NCBI RefSeq assembly: GCF_027484365.1
Contig: NZ_JAIXTC010000007.1
Location: 186,001 to 250,000, forward strand
Source of the DNA: Brevundimonas sp.
GTDB taxonomy: Bacteria > Pseudomonadota > Alphaproteobacteria > Caulobacterales > Caulobacteraceae
Reading direction: 5' to 3'
Length of the DNA stretch: 64,000 nucleotides
In this document: piece by piece, positions 47,712-56,787 of the stretch
Layout: every line of letters starts with the position of its first letter
Position numbering within the stretch: position 1 is the first letter of the stretch
Made by a program: the position numbers and the translations under genes
The notes under the pieces: generated by a model
What the model was told of the DNA's origin: nothing
What the model saw: only the letters and a program-made list of their open reading frames with translations
Databases searched by the model: none

Positions 47712-48692
47712 ATGCTCCCGATCCTCGCGGCCGTCCTGGCCTTCATCACCATCGGCGGCCTCGGCTGGGCCTTCGTCGGCGGCGACGATTCCAGCGGCCA
47801 GGCCCTGAAACGCGCCGAGGGCTTCACCTCGCCCGCGACGCGCAACGCCCGGGCCAAGGCGGCCAAGGCCGAGGCCAATACGCCGGAGGCCCGGCGCAAG
47901 GTGATCGAGCTTCAGCTCAAGGAGGCCGACCGCAAGGAGCGCAAGGCCCGCATGACGATGGCGGCCAAGCTGAAACACGCCGGCCTGGCCATGACGATCA
48001 AGACCTTCACGATCATCAGCATCGCAGCAGGGGTCGTCGTCTTCCTGCTGGCCTTCCTGTTCGGGCCCAACGTCTTCGTCGCCCTGGGGGCGGGCCTGGT
48101 GGCCGGCCTGGGCCTGCCGCGCTGGGTCGTGGGCTTCATCGGCAAGAGCCGGATGAAGAAGTTCGCGGCCGAGTTCCCCAACGCCGTCGACGTCATCGTG
48201 CGCGGGATCAAGACCGGCCTGCCGGTCCACGACTGTTTCAAGATCATCGGCAAGGAGAGCCCGGCTCCGCTCGGTCCGGAGTTCCAGAAGCTGGTCGAGG
48301 GGCTGGGCGTCGGTCTGACCCTGTCGCAGGCCCTGGACCGGATGTACGAGCGGATGCCGACACCGGAGCTGAAATTCTTCGCCATCGTCATCGCCATCCA
48401 GCAGAAGACCGGCGGCAACCTGGCCGAGGCGCTGGGCAATCTGTCGACCGTGCTGCGGGCGCGGCGGATGATGGGCGAGAAGATCAAGGCCCTGTCGTCC
48501 GAGGCCGTGGCCTCGGCCGGCATCATCGGCTCCATGCCGCCCGTGGTCATGATTCTCGTGTCGATCACCACCCCCAGCTACATGCTGCTGATGTTCACCG
48601 ACTTCCGCGGCCAGATCATGCTGCTGTGCGGAGGCACCTGGATGGCGATCGGCATCTTCGTGATGAAGCGCATGATCTCGTTCAAGTTCTAG
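47712..48692 (+). CDS. tadB: Tad platform protein TadB (CpaG)
   Basis: The gene encodes 326 residues with an N-terminal helix, two central helices (about 95-135) and a C-terminal pair. The GspF-like domain carries F-P-N-A-V-D-V-I-V-R-G-I-K-T-G-L-P and the conserved G-G-N-L-A-E-A-L. It forms the inner-membrane platform with TadC above the CpaF motor. It starts five bases after cpaF. Confidence 0.94.
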   Translation: MLPILAAVLAFITIGGLGWAFVGGDDSSGQALKRAEGFTSPATRNARAKAAKAEANTPEARRKVIELQLKEADRKERKARMTMAAKLKHAGLAMTIKTFTIISIAAGVVVFLLAFLFGPNVFVALGAGLVAGLGLPRWVVGFIGKSRMKKFAAEFPNAVDVIVRGIKTGLPVHDCFKIIGKESPAPLGPEFQKLVEGLGVGLTLSQALDRMYERMPTPELKFFAIVIAIQQKTGGNLAEALGNLSTVLRARRMMGEKIKALSSEAVASAGIIGSMPPVVMILVSITTPSYMLLMFTDFRGQIMLLCGGTWMAIGIFVMKRMISFKF

Positions 48693-48701
48693 GAGGGCGA
48701 C

Positions 48702-49721
48702 ATGGAATCCATCATGCGCGCCATCGTCGAGCCGGTGAACCTGATCAGCGGCCTGGTGGCCCTGCTCGTCTTCGCCACGGTCCTGACCCTGCTCGGCGGC
48801 ATGGGTAGCGGCGTGGCGCTCGAAAAGCGCATGAAGGGCGTCGCCGTCCGTCGCGACGAGCTCAAGCGTCGTTCGCGTCAGGCCATCGCGGCCGGCGGGG
48901 GCGGTCTCCGCCACACGGACGACGGGTTCAAGAAGACGGTCGTCGACCGCCTGAACCTGACCAAGATGCTGGAGGACCCCAAGGTCGCCGAACAGATGTC
49001 CCAGGCCGGCTTCCGCGGGCCGCGGCCGCTGACGACCTTCTACTTCTTCCGTTTCGCCTCGCCGTTCATCGGCTTCCTGGTCACGGGCATCTACATCTTC
49101 TTCGTCAACGACTTCGGCCAGCCGCTGATGGTCAAGGTGGCGATCGTCATGGCAGGCGCCGTGGGAGGGTTCTACGCCCCGAACATGTTCCTCCAGAACG
49201 TCATCGCCAAGCGCAAGCAGTCGATCATGGAGGCCTTCCCTGACGCGCTCGACCTGATGCTGATCTGCGTCGAGGCGGGCATGTCGATCGAGTCGGCGAT
49301 CGTGAAGGTGGCCCAGGAGATCGGGACCAACTCCATCGCCCTGGCCGAGGAACTCAGCCTGCTGTCGGCCGAGCTCAGCTATCTGCCCGAGCGCCGCATG
49401 GCCTATGAGGGCCTCGCCAAACGGACCAACCATCCGGGCGTCCGCGCCGTCGCGACCGCCATGGTCCAGGCCGAACAGTACGGCACGCCGCTGGGCTCGG
49501 CGCTGCGGACGATGGCCAAGGAAAACCGCGAACTGCGCCTGTCGGCGGCGGAGAAGAAGGCCGCGGCCCTTCCGGCCCAGCTGACCGTGCCGATGATCCT
49601 GTTCTTCCTGCCGGTGCTGTTCACCGTCATCCTCGGTCCGGCGATCATCAAAATCCAGGACACCATGGCCTCCAACGCGGCCAAGGACGTGCCCCGGGCG
49701 GAACAGGGCGCCGAGAAGTAG
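48702..49721 (+). CDS. tadC: Tad platform protein TadC (CpaH)
   Basis: The gene encodes 339 residues homologous in layout to TadB: an N-terminal helix, a mid pair of helices, then the GspF domain with F-P-D-A-L-D-L-M-L-I-C-V-E-A-G-M-S-I-E and Q-Y-G-T-P-L-G-S-A-L-R. AGGAGGGCGAC lies before the ATG. It is the last gene of the rightward pilus operon. The C-terminus is charged. Confidence 0.94.
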   Translation: MESIMRAIVEPVNLISGLVALLVFATVLTLLGGMGSGVALEKRMKGVAVRRDELKRRSRQAIAAGGGGLRHTDDGFKKTVVDRLNLTKMLEDPKVAEQMSQAGFRGPRPLTTFYFFRFASPFIGFLVTGIYIFFVNDFGQPLMVKVAIVMAGAVGGFYAPNMFLQNVIAKRKQSIMEAFPDALDLMLICVEAGMSIESAIVKVAQEIGTNSIALAEELSLLSAELSYLPERRMAYEGLAKRTNHPGVRAVATAMVQAEQYGTPLGSALRTMAKENRELRLSAAEKKAAALPAQLTVPMILFFLPVLFTVILGPAIIKIQDTMASNAAKDVPRAEQGAEK

Positions 49722-49727
49722 CCGGGT

Positions 49728-50159
49728 CTAGAGGCTGTCGACCTTCAGTCGCAGCGCCTCGCCGATCGCTTCGCAGGCCGTCCGGATCGTCTTCCTGTGC
49801 CTGTCGTGGAAGCCTTCGCCGCGGAAGCCGGAGAAGATGAAGCCGTTGGCGATGATGCAGCTGCCGGGCTCCAGCTCCTCGATCTCGTAGTAGCGGACCA
49901 CGTTGAACAGCCAGCCGCGCTTCTCGGTCCAGACCAGCTGGGCGTTCGGCTGCCAGTCGGCGACGCGGCCGATGACCTGACGCCCGGGCAGGCCGTCGAT
50001 GGATTCAGTCAGGTTGATCTGGCCGCCGAAGGCGATGGTTCCGCTGACGCCGGTCTCGACCGGGTTCCAGCTGTCCCAGCCCGGCAGGTCGGCGATGACC
50101 TCCCAGATTCTGTCGGAAGGGGCGCGGACGCCGACGCGTTTTTCGATCTTGAAGGTCAT
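49728..50159 (-). CDS. SRPBCC family protein
   Basis: The gene encodes 143 residues beginning V-R-A-P-S-D-R-I-W-E-V-I-A-D-L-P-G-W-D-S-W-N-P, a START-like polyketide-cyclase pattern, with a final amphipathic helix. It probably binds a hydrophobic ligand. The stop is six bases from the convergent tadC stop. No partner genes suggest a role. Confidence 0.85.
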   Translation of the reverse strand: MTFKIEKRVGVRAPSDRIWEVIADLPGWDSWNPVETGVSGTIAFGGQINLTESIDGLPGRQVIGRVADWQPNAQLVWTEKRGWLFNVVRYYEIEELEPGSCIIANGFIFSGFRGEGFHDRHRKTIRTACEAIGEALRLKVDSL

Positions 50160-50260
50160 GCTGACGATTTCGCAAGCCGGTTGAAACGACGCAAGCCCGA
50201 CCGGCCCGGAAGACGGCCGTCGTTTGCGGCGTGGCCGGTCGATGCCTGACGCCGCGCCCC

Positions 50261-51550
50261 CTACCGGTTGCCTTCAGGTCCCGGCTGGGAGGCGGGCGGT
50301 GCGTCGGGCGGGGGGTTGTCCTCGACGCCGGGCGTGGGGTCGAAGCGCAGCACCGGACTGAGGAAGGCTAGGGCGACCGCGACCAGAAGTAGCAGGGCGT
50401 TGCCCGCGAACGGCGCCCATTCGGCCATCTCGTACAGGGCGACCCCCGCGACCGGCGGAGCGAGGAAGCCGATCCCCGCCAGCGACATCATCAGGCCCGC
50501 GACCGCGCCCTGCTCGTGCGGCCTGACCGCGATCGAGGAGCCGGCCGTGAAGCCGGGTCGGGCGAATCCGACCCCCATGGAGACGATGGCGTAGCCCACG
50601 ACGACGCCGTAGTAGCCCGGCGCCCCGATGCTCACGAGATTGCCGAGCAGGGCGAGCGCGGCGCCCCAGCGCATCAGTTCGCGCGGCTGCAACTTCAGCA
50701 GCGGGATCAGCCCCCACTGGACCATCAGGGTCGCGGCGGCGCCGGCGAACATCGCCACGGCGATGAAGGGTTGGGCCTGACGCACCTCCAGCCCGGTCGC
50801 GGCCATCTCGTCGATGATGTGGAAGCCCAGGACCGAGATGTTCACGGCCTGGGCGCCGGTGACGAGGATGCCGTAGATCAGGAAATCCCGGACGCGACGG
50901 TCGCGCCACAGCCCCTTGTCGCCGCGATCGCCGCTGGGCGAGGGCCGCCGCACGACCTCGCCGCTGGGGAGTTTGCGCCAGACGACGATCAGCACGATCA
51001 GCCCCAGCAGGGCGTAGGCGTACATCGGTCCCGCCAGACCGACGAGCGGCAGGATGAAGATCGGGGAGATCACCGGACCGATCACCGTCCCCAGCCCCTG
51101 GGCCGAGGCCAGAAGCGACATGGCCTGGGTCCTCTGTTCCGGACTGGTGCGGTCGGCGACATAGGCCTGGGACGCGATCGGCGAGGCGGAGCCGAAGACG
51201 CCGTAGATGGTCCGCGCCGTCGCCATCAGGACGAAGGCGACGATCGCCCCGAGCCAGCCTTCTATGCCCGAGGTTGCGGCCAGGCCGAAGCCGGTCATCG
51301 ACACGACGAATCCGGTCAGGCCGATGAGAATCACCTTCTTGCGTCCGATCCTGTCGGACCACCGGGCCCAGACCGGCGAAGCGATCGTCCACATCAGGGC
51401 GGAGATGGCGAAGGCGCCCGCGACCAGGGTGTCGGACAGCTGGAACTCGCGTCCGATCGCCGGCAGCACCGACTGCAGTCCCATGTTCCCCGCCGTCGCG
51501 ATCAGGCTGACGGCGAACAGGATCATGAAGGCGGGGGATCGGGGAGACAT
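50261..51550 (-). CDS. MFS transporter (drug-efflux type)
   Basis: The gene encodes 429 residues from the ATG at 51550; a GTG at 51631 would add 27 polar residues. Twelve hydrophobic segments are visible. The loop-2 motif W-A-R-W-S-D-R-I-G-R-K matches the MFS motif A (GxxxDRxGRR). The region between halves is charged. It resembles TetA/multidrug-type exporters; the substrate is unknown. Confidence 0.87.
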   Translation of the reverse strand: MSPRSPAFMILFAVSLIATAGNMGLQSVLPAIGREFQLSDTLVAGAFAISALMWTIASPVWARWSDRIGRKKVILIGLTGFVVSMTGFGLAATSGIEGWLGAIVAFVLMATARTIYGVFGSASPIASQAYVADRTSPEQRTQAMSLLASAQGLGTVIGPVISPIFILPLVGLAGPMYAYALLGLIVLIVVWRKLPSGEVVRRPSPSGDRGDKGLWRDRRVRDFLIYGILVTGAQAVNISVLGFHIIDEMAATGLEVRQAQPFIAVAMFAGAAATLMVQWGLIPLLKLQPRELMRWGAALALLGNLVSIGAPGYYGVVVGYAIVSMGVGFARPGFTAGSSIAVRPHEQGAVAGLMMSLAGIGFLAPPVAGVALYEMAEWAPFAGNALLLLVAVALAFLSPVLRFDPTPGVEDNPPPDAPPASQPGPEGNR

Positions 51551-51654
51551 TCGGGATGCATAGCCTGATCCGCTCCCTTCGGGGAGGATTTGGTCCGAAA
51601 GCCGCGAGACATCAGACGACGGGTTCGCCACCTTGCAGCGAACGGGAGACAGAC

Positions 51655-52056
51655 ATGGCTACAATCCATATCGAGCGGATCATCCAGGCGCCGGCGGATT
51701 TCGTCTGGGACCGGCTGCGCGACTTCGGCGCCCTGCACACCCGGGTCGCGCCGGACTTCATCCTCGACACTGTGGTGGAGGGCGACGTCCGTACCGTCAC
51801 CTTCCACGGCGGCCTCGTGATGCGAGAGCGACTGATCGCCATCGACGACGAGCATCGCCGCATCGTCTATTCGATCCTCGCCGACCTGTTCGAACACCAC
51901 AGCGCCTCGAACGCCCTCGTGCCGGAAGGCGAGGACCGGTGCCGGTTCATCTGGATCGTGGACTTCCTCCCGGACGAACCGAAGGCGCGGATCGAGGCCA
52001 TGATGAACGCCGGGGCCGACGCCATCAAAGCCGCGATGGAGAAGGCGGTGGGTTGA
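51655..52056 (+). CDS. SRPBCC family protein
   Basis: The gene encodes 133 residues from the ATG at 51655, preceded by GGGAGAC. It begins I-H-I-E-R-I-I-Q-A-P-A-D-F-V-W-D-R-L-R-D-F-G-A-L, a START-like fold for small hydrophobic ligands. It is divergent from the MFS gene. A weak paralogue lies at 49728. Confidence 0.84.
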   Translation: MATIHIERIIQAPADFVWDRLRDFGALHTRVAPDFILDTVVEGDVRTVTFHGGLVMRERLIAIDDEHRRIVYSILADLFEHHSASNALVPEGEDRCRFIWIVDFLPDEPKARIEAMMNAGADAIKAAMEKAVG

Positions 52057-52067
52057 CGACAGTAGTC

Positions 52068-52242
52068 CCTTCTCCCCTTGTGGGAGAAGGTGGCAGCCGA
52101 AGGCTGACGGATGAGGGGTCGTGCGGGCGGCTGGAATTAGGACCATGCGAACGGTCTGAGCCGGTGCGACCCCTCACCCGATCGCGCGAGGATGACGGCT
52201 CCGCCGCCGTGCGCGATCTCCCTCTCCCGCAAGGGGAGAGGG
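52068..52242. repeat. MITE-like palindromic intergenic element
   Basis: A 175-base element is flanked by hairpins at both ends: a 9-bp stem at 52068-52076/52082-52090 and a 9-bp stem at 52220-52228/52234-52242. Its arms also share an internal 10-bp inverted repeat (52112-52121 with 52167-52176). The whole could fold as one large imperfect stem. It is noncoding and carries no transposase. Confidence 0.6.
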
Positions 52243-52246
52243 TCGG

Positions 52247-52591
52247 TCAGATCACCGTCAGCGTCGGTTTCAGCCGTCGTCCGTCGTCGAGACGCAGCCG
52301 CGCCTTGACCTCGAACAGGTCGGCGCCGACCGGGACGATCAGCAGGGCCTTGGGCTCCGCCGCATTGACGCAAACGACCGCATTTTTCGGACAGATGTCG
52401 AAACAGGCCGTTTCGATCACGGCCAGCTCGGCCTTGCGGCCCTTGCCGTCGCCGGGCTTCAGATACTTCTTCAGCGCCTTCTTCAGGCTCTTGTCGCCGT
52501 GCGGGCCGAAGCCGCCGTCGAGCTTCTTCTGGCACTTCTTGCAGACCAGGACGACATCGCGCCATTTCGTCTTCGAGGTCTTGATGGCCAT
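52247..52591 (-). CDS. Thioredoxin-like [2Fe-2S] ferredoxin candidate
   Basis: The gene encodes 114 residues from the ATG at 52591. Cysteines C17 and C20 (LVCKKC) and the later C63-x3-C67 (ACFDIC), plus C74, suggest metal or Fe-S binding, with C-x3-C as in thioredoxin-like ferredoxins (TRLF). The central region is Lys-rich (KKALKKYLKPGDGKGRK). The family is a guess; a DUF1636-like metal-binding protein is an alternative. Confidence 0.62.
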   Translation of the reverse strand: MAIKTSKTKWRDVVLVCKKCQKKLDGGFGPHGDKSLKKALKKYLKPGDGKGRKAELAVIETACFDICPKNAVVCVNAAEPKALLIVPVGADLFEVKARLRLDDGRRLKPTLTVI

Positions 52592-52684
52592 GACCTGATG
52601 TCGGTCAAGGCGCGGCGTTACGCAAGTCGCTTGCGTCCGGTCGTCGGGCGCCGCCATCATCGGCGGACCTTCCCGGGAGCCTTC

Positions 52685-54004
52685 ATGATCCGCACCGCCC
52701 GCCTCATCGCCTTCGGCGCCGCCGCCCTGACCCTGCTGACCGCGCCCGCCTCGGCCCAGACCGTCCCTGCCGCCGATATCGCCTCGGCGGCGCAAGGGGT
52801 GGAGGCGGACGTGATCGCCTGGCGCCGCGACCTGCACGCCCATCCGGAACTGGGCTTCGCCGAGACGCGCACGGCCGCCTTCGTCGCCGGACATCTGCGC
52901 GAAATGGGTCTCGAGGTGCGCGAGGGCGTCGGACGGACCGGCGTCGTCGGCGTGCTGCGCGGGACGGGATCCGGGCCGCAGCATGTCGTGGCCCTGCGCG
53001 CCGATATGGACGCCCTGCCGGTGCTGGAGGCGACAGGCCTGCCGTTCGCCTCGACCGCGACCGGGACCTATCAGGGCCAGACCGTGCCGGTCGCCCACGC
53101 GTGCGGACACGACGCCCATGTCGCCATGCTGCTGGGCGCCGCGCGGGTGCTGAGCGGGATGAAGGACCGGTTCTCGGGGACCGTCGTGTTTCTCTTCCAG
53201 CCGGCCGAGGAGGGGGCGCCTCCGGGTGAGCCGCTGGGCGGCGCCCGGCTGATGATCCAGGACGGGGCGCTGGAGAATCCGAAGGTCGAGGCGATCTTCG
53301 GCCTGCATGTCGTGCCGGGCCGGGCGGGGACGGTCTTCTACCGGCCGCAGGGCTTCATGGCTGCGTCCGACCGGGTCGATATCACCCTGCACGGTCGCCA
53401 GACCCACGGTGCCTGGCCGTGGCGCGGCATCGACGTGATCGCCGTGGCCGGTCAGGTGATCCAGACGGTCAACACCCTGACGGCGCGGACCATCGATCCG
53501 ACCACCACCCCGACCGTCTTCACCATCGCCACGGTCCAGGCCGGCGTCCGCTACAACATCATCCCCGAGGAGGCGGTGCTGTCGGGCACGCTGCGCACCT
53601 TCGACGTGGCCCAGCGCGACGACCTGGTGACGCGCGCCGAGGCGGCGATCGACCATGTGGCCGCCGCCTATGGCGCCACCGCCGACTTCTCGATCCGTCA
53701 GAACGCCGCCCTGGTGTTCAACAACGAAGACCTGTCCGCCTGGCTGGCCCCGGTCCTGACCGAGGCCGCGGGCGAGGGGAACGTCAATCCGGCGACCCCG
53801 CCGACCACGGTGGCCGAGGACTTCTCCTATTTCCAGAACGAGGTCCCGGGGGTCTTCTATCATCTGGGCGGCACAGCCGACGGAGTCGATCCGGCGACGA
53901 CGGCGCCGAACCATTCGCCCCAGTTCGACGTCAACGAGGACGTCCTGGTCCTGGGGGTGAAGACCCACGCCCTGTCGGCCTTGCGCTTCCTGGAGCGGGA
54001 ATAG
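52685..54004 (+). CDS. M20 family amidohydrolase with signal peptide
   Basis: The gene encodes 439 residues from the ATG at 52685, after a signal peptide ending at A-S-A-Q. M20D-type motifs are R-R-D-L-H-A-H-P-E-L-G-F, A-L-R-A-D-M-D-A-L-P, H-A-C-G-H-D-A-H and P-A-E-E-G. The dimerisation domain has G-R-Q-T-H-G-A-W-P. The family removes acyl groups from amino acids or hippurate-like substrates; here it is probably periplasmic. Confidence 0.93.
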   Translation: MIRTARLIAFGAAALTLLTAPASAQTVPAADIASAAQGVEADVIAWRRDLHAHPELGFAETRTAAFVAGHLREMGLEVREGVGRTGVVGVLRGTGSGPQHVVALRADMDALPVLEATGLPFASTATGTYQGQTVPVAHACGHDAHVAMLLGAARVLSGMKDRFSGTVVFLFQPAEEGAPPGEPLGGARLMIQDGALENPKVEAIFGLHVVPGRAGTVFYRPQGFMAASDRVDITLHGRQTHGAWPWRGIDVIAVAGQVIQTVNTLTARTIDPTTTPTVFTIATVQAGVRYNIIPEEAVLSGTLRTFDVAQRDDLVTRAEAAIDHVAAAYGATADFSIRQNAALVFNNEDLSAWLAPVLTEAAGEGNVNPATPPTTVAEDFSYFQNEVPGVFYHLGGTADGVDPATTAPNHSPQFDVNEDVLVLGVKTHALSALRFLERE

Positions 54005-54088
54005 GGTCAACGGCGCGTTCGCCATAGTCGTATACGGACGTTCAACACAGCCGGTGCACCGTCCTGAGGTTACGCCCGGAGAATGACC

Positions 54089-54238
54089 ATGAGGGTTCTG
54101 AACTTCCACCTGCCCGCCATCGAGCCCATGCCCCGTCATGAGCTGTGGAGGGAGACCTTTTTCTTCCTCGCGTCGTTCATCGCGACGATGGGCGGGGCCA
54201 TGGTGATGATGAACCACGCGGCCGCGGTTCTCGCCTGA
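54089..54238 (+). CDS. Short single-helix membrane protein
   Basis: The gene encodes 49 residues from the ATG at 54089, with GGAG seven bases upstream; an ATG six bases earlier is the alternative. After a polar start (HLPAIEPMPRHELWRETF) comes one hydrophobic helix ending in M-V-M-M-N-H-A-A. It was found by reading below the usual length cutoff. It is unrecognised, and the Met-rich helix is unusual. Confidence 0.5.
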   Translation: MRVLNFHLPAIEPMPRHELWRETFFFLASFIATMGGAMVMMNHAAAVLA

Positions 54239-54276
54239 AGCTTGACCTCCGACGCCAGGGCGGCGAGGGGAGGGGG

Positions 54277-54501
54277 ATGAGCTCCCCCGACACCGAACTC
54301 GACCGGTTCAAGGCTGCGCGCGTCACGGCCATCCATCGCCTCGACCTGATCGCGAGAGGGGCCCGGATCACCTACGAGGACGGGACGCCGGTGGACATGG
54401 CGTCGGAGAAGGCGCGGCTGGAAGCGGTCGTCGCCGACATGGACCGCCGCATCGCGAAGCTCGATCTGGCCACCGCCAAGCCCGTCGGACCGCTGAACTA
54501 G
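54277..54501 (+). CDS. Small hypothetical protein
   Basis: The gene encodes 74 residues with a very strong GGGGAGGGGG ribosome-binding site. It is helical and charged: L-D-R-F-K-A-A-R-V-T-A-I-H-R-L, then E-K-A-R-L-E-A-V-V-A-D-M-D-R-R. It has no membrane segment or signal. The stop overlaps the 3' end of convergent dapE. Function is unknown. Confidence 0.6.
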   Translation: MSSPDTELDRFKAARVTAIHRLDLIARGARITYEDGTPVDMASEKARLEAVVADMDRRIAKLDLATAKPVGPLN

Positions 54502-55670
54502 ACGGCGGTCTGCACCGTCTCGATGACCCGGCGATAGGTCGCGGTCAGGGCTTCGAGTTCGGCGACCGGCACCCGTTCATCCACCTGGTGCATGGTCTGG
54601 CCGACGAGGCCCAGCTCCAGAACCGGACACATCGCCCGGATGAACCGGGCGTCCGAGGTGCCGCCGGTGGTCGAGGCCTCGGGGCGGAGGCCGGTGGCGG
54701 CCTCGACCGCGTCCTGGACCGCCGTGACGAAGGCGCCGTGGGGCGTCAGGAAGGCTTCGCCTGAACACATGTGCTCCAGGGTGATCTGAAGTCCGGTCTC
54801 GGCCTGCACCCGGCCGGCCTCGCGGTTCAGCCAGTCGATCAGGCCGTCGCCGGTCTGGGCCGGGTTGAAGCGGATGTTCAGCCGGGCCCGGGCCTCGGCC
54901 GGGATGACGTTCGTCGCCGGATTGGCGATGTCGACGGTGGTGATTTCGAGATTGGACGGTTGGAAGGCCTCGTAGCCGGTGTCGAGCACGTGGGCGTCGA
55001 GGGCGGCCAGCAGGCGGACCAGCGCCGGGGCCGGGTTCGCCGCGCGGTCGGGGTAGGCGACGTGGCCCTGTTTGCCGTGGACGGTGATCCAGGTGTTCAG
55101 CGAGCCGCGCCGGCCGATCTTGATCATGTCGCCGAGCTGCCGCTGCGACGACGGTTCGCCGACGACGCAGGCGTCGATGACCTCGCCCTCGGCCATCAGG
55201 GTCTCGACGACCCGTTTGGTGCCGTGCAGCGCCGGACCCTCCTCGTCGCCGGTGATGAGGAAGGACAGGGAGCCGGGCAGATCGCCCTCCGCCAGGACCT
55301 GCGAGACGGCGGCGACCCAGGCGGCGATCCCGCCCTTCATGTCGACCGCTCCCCGGCCGAAGAGGACACCGTCCCTGACCTCGGCCTCGAACGGGCCGGA
55401 AGACCATGCGGTGTGTTCCCCGGTCGGGACGACATCGGTGTGGCCGGCGAAACAGAGGTTGGGCGAGGCGGTTCCGCGCCGTGCGTAGAGGTTCTCGATC
55501 CGCGCTTCCCGGCCCTCGCCTCCCGGCCCCTCGAAGGCCATGCGGCGGCAGGTGAAGCCGAGGTCGGTCAGGACCCGCTGCAGGGTGTCCATGGCCCCGG
55601 CGTCGGCGGGTGTCACGGAGGGGCGACGGATCAGGTCGCGGGTCAGTTCGACAGGATCGATGATGCTCAT
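54498..55670 (-). CDS. dapE: Succinyl-diaminopimelate desuccinylase
   Basis: The gene encodes 390 residues. The zinc enzyme releases L,L-diaminopimelate for lysine and peptidoglycan. Metal-site motifs are F-A-G-H-T-D-V-V-P-T-G, G-R-G-A-V-D-M-K-G-G, G-D-E-E-G-P-A and V-G-E-P-S-S. The C-terminal T-T-G-G-T-S-D-A-R-F is also conserved. The first codons (MSIIDPVEL) contain a 19-bp sequence repeated at 56570-56588. Confidence 0.95.
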   Translation of the reverse strand: MSIIDPVELTRDLIRRPSVTPADAGAMDTLQRVLTDLGFTCRRMAFEGPGGEGREARIENLYARRGTASPNLCFAGHTDVVPTGEHTAWSSGPFEAEVRDGVLFGRGAVDMKGGIAAWVAAVSQVLAEGDLPGSLSFLITGDEEGPALHGTKRVVETLMAEGEVIDACVVGEPSSQRQLGDMIKIGRRGSLNTWITVHGKQGHVAYPDRAANPAPALVRLLAALDAHVLDTGYEAFQPSNLEITTVDIANPATNVIPAEARARLNIRFNPAQTGDGLIDWLNREAGRVQAETGLQITLEHMCSGEAFLTPHGAFVTAVQDAVEAATGLRPEASTTGGTSDARFIRAMCPVLELGLVGQTMHQVDERVPVAELEALTATYRRVIETVQTAV

Positions 55671-55785
55671 GGACGACGCCCTATCTCACCCTGCGAGGCC
55701 GCGCCATGGAACGCGCCCGACGATCTGGATTCGCAGAAGGTCCGCATGCTAGCCAGAGCGCACCACATGTTTGGGGGAACGGTTC

Positions 55786-56391
55786 ATGAGTTTGTCTTCC
55801 AGGCTTGCAGTTGTCCTGCTTCTGATCGCGCTTCCGGGCGCCGCAATGGCCCAGGCTACGGTCGGCAATATCGGGCCCGGAAACGCGAGCGCCTTCGGCA
55901 ACATCAACGATGTCCAGTCGTTGCTCGCACCGGCCGATGCGGCGACCCTGACCGAAGTCAGTCTGGGGATGGCCCACCCAACCTCTGCGCAAAACTACAC
56001 AGTCAGTATCCATCGCGACAACGCGGGTTCCCCGGGACCGGCCGTCGCCACGTCCGGCACATTCACGACGACGACTGCCGTCATCAACTACGGGGTCCAG
56101 GTCTATACGCTCTCGACTCCGCTGACGGTCACGCCGAACGAGCGACTCTATATTCAGGTCAATGCGCCGGCCAATACAGCCTGGTGGGCTGTGACCAACG
56201 ACTACTATCCGGATGGCGGCCTGATCGAGAACGGCACGAGCCGTCCCGAGTATGACGCCTATTTCCTGGCCCAGTTCACGACCATCCCGACGCCGGTTCC
56301 CACGCTGACGGAGTGGGCCATGATCCTGTTCGGTCTGGGTCTGGCGGGCGGCGCTGTCCTGATGATCCAGCGCCGGCGGCTGACCGTCTGA
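55786..56391 (+). CDS. Exported IPTL-CTERM sorting-domain protein (1)
   Basis: The gene encodes 201 residues. A signal peptide ends at A-M-A-Q. The body is an Asn/Thr-rich beta-type region (GNIGPGNASAFGNINDVQS). The end is the IPTL-CTERM type: P-V-P-T173-L-T-E-W, a hydrophobic helix, then R-R-R. It is a likely exosortase-type substrate, displayed or released after processing. GGGGG precedes the ATG. Downstream lies a cupin-gene remnant. Confidence 0.88.
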   Translation: MSLSSRLAVVLLLIALPGAAMAQATVGNIGPGNASAFGNINDVQSLLAPADAATLTEVSLGMAHPTSAQNYTVSIHRDNAGSPGPAVATSGTFTTTTAVINYGVQVYTLSTPLTVTPNERLYIQVNAPANTAWWAVTNDYYPDGGLIENGTSRPEYDAYFLAQFTTIPTPVPTLTEWAMILFGLGLAGGAVLMIQRRRLTV

Positions 56392-56450
56392 GGTTTGACC
56401 GGGGCCTCGGGGGCGGCGCATAGGTCGGCGGCTCCCGCAAAGGCCGCGCC

Positions 56451-56600
56451 ATGCCCAAGATGGACATCGAGACCGCCCCGACCGGCCACGGGACCTCCTG
56501 TCCCGAAGAGCACGCCGGGCCCTGCAAGCCGCGTCGGCGGTGGCGGCTCGGCGACGCGGCGGGGCTGGATCAGTTCGACAGGATCGATCACAGGAGCTGA
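56451..56600 (+). pseudogene. Truncated copy of the cupin gene 5' end
   Basis: The 49-codon frame M-P-K-M-D-I-E-T-A-P-x-G-H-G-T aligns with the start of the intact cupin at 57645 (M-P-K-I-D-I-D-A-A-P-x-R-N-G-T), and R-R-R-W-R-L-G-D-A-A-G-L-D-Q-F with R-R-R-R-R-L-G-N-A-A-G-L-S-Q-F. It then diverges and ends before the cupin barrel. A further fragment, P-R-I-D-I-D-R-A, starts near 56657. The rest of the 396-base gap (56392-56787) holds only these scars and the GTG-start promoter of the next gene. Confidence 0.75.
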
Positions 56601-56787
56601 TGCGCCGCTCATGCGGTCATGCTTCAGGGGGACTTCGCAGCCGCGAGACGTGCATTCCCAGGATCGACATCGACCGGGCTCGCCTGAATGCCAGTCAGGT
56701 CTTTGTCGTACGCCTGTGCTTTCCCAGCCCTAGCTTGATCGAATCGATCTTGGCACGCTTGGCCGTACCAGAGGGAGGAGGGTGGTC

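Noticed and set aside
52068-52242. Small RNA gene
   Set aside because: Strong hairpins at both ends look like a repeat element; no promoter is seen.
52592-54217. Long leftward open frame upstream of the ferredoxin-like gene
   Set aside because: It is an antisense shadow of the M20 amidohydrolase; composition is His/Arg/Gly-rich with no domain. Only the last 114 codons (52247-52591) have an independent start and cysteine motifs.
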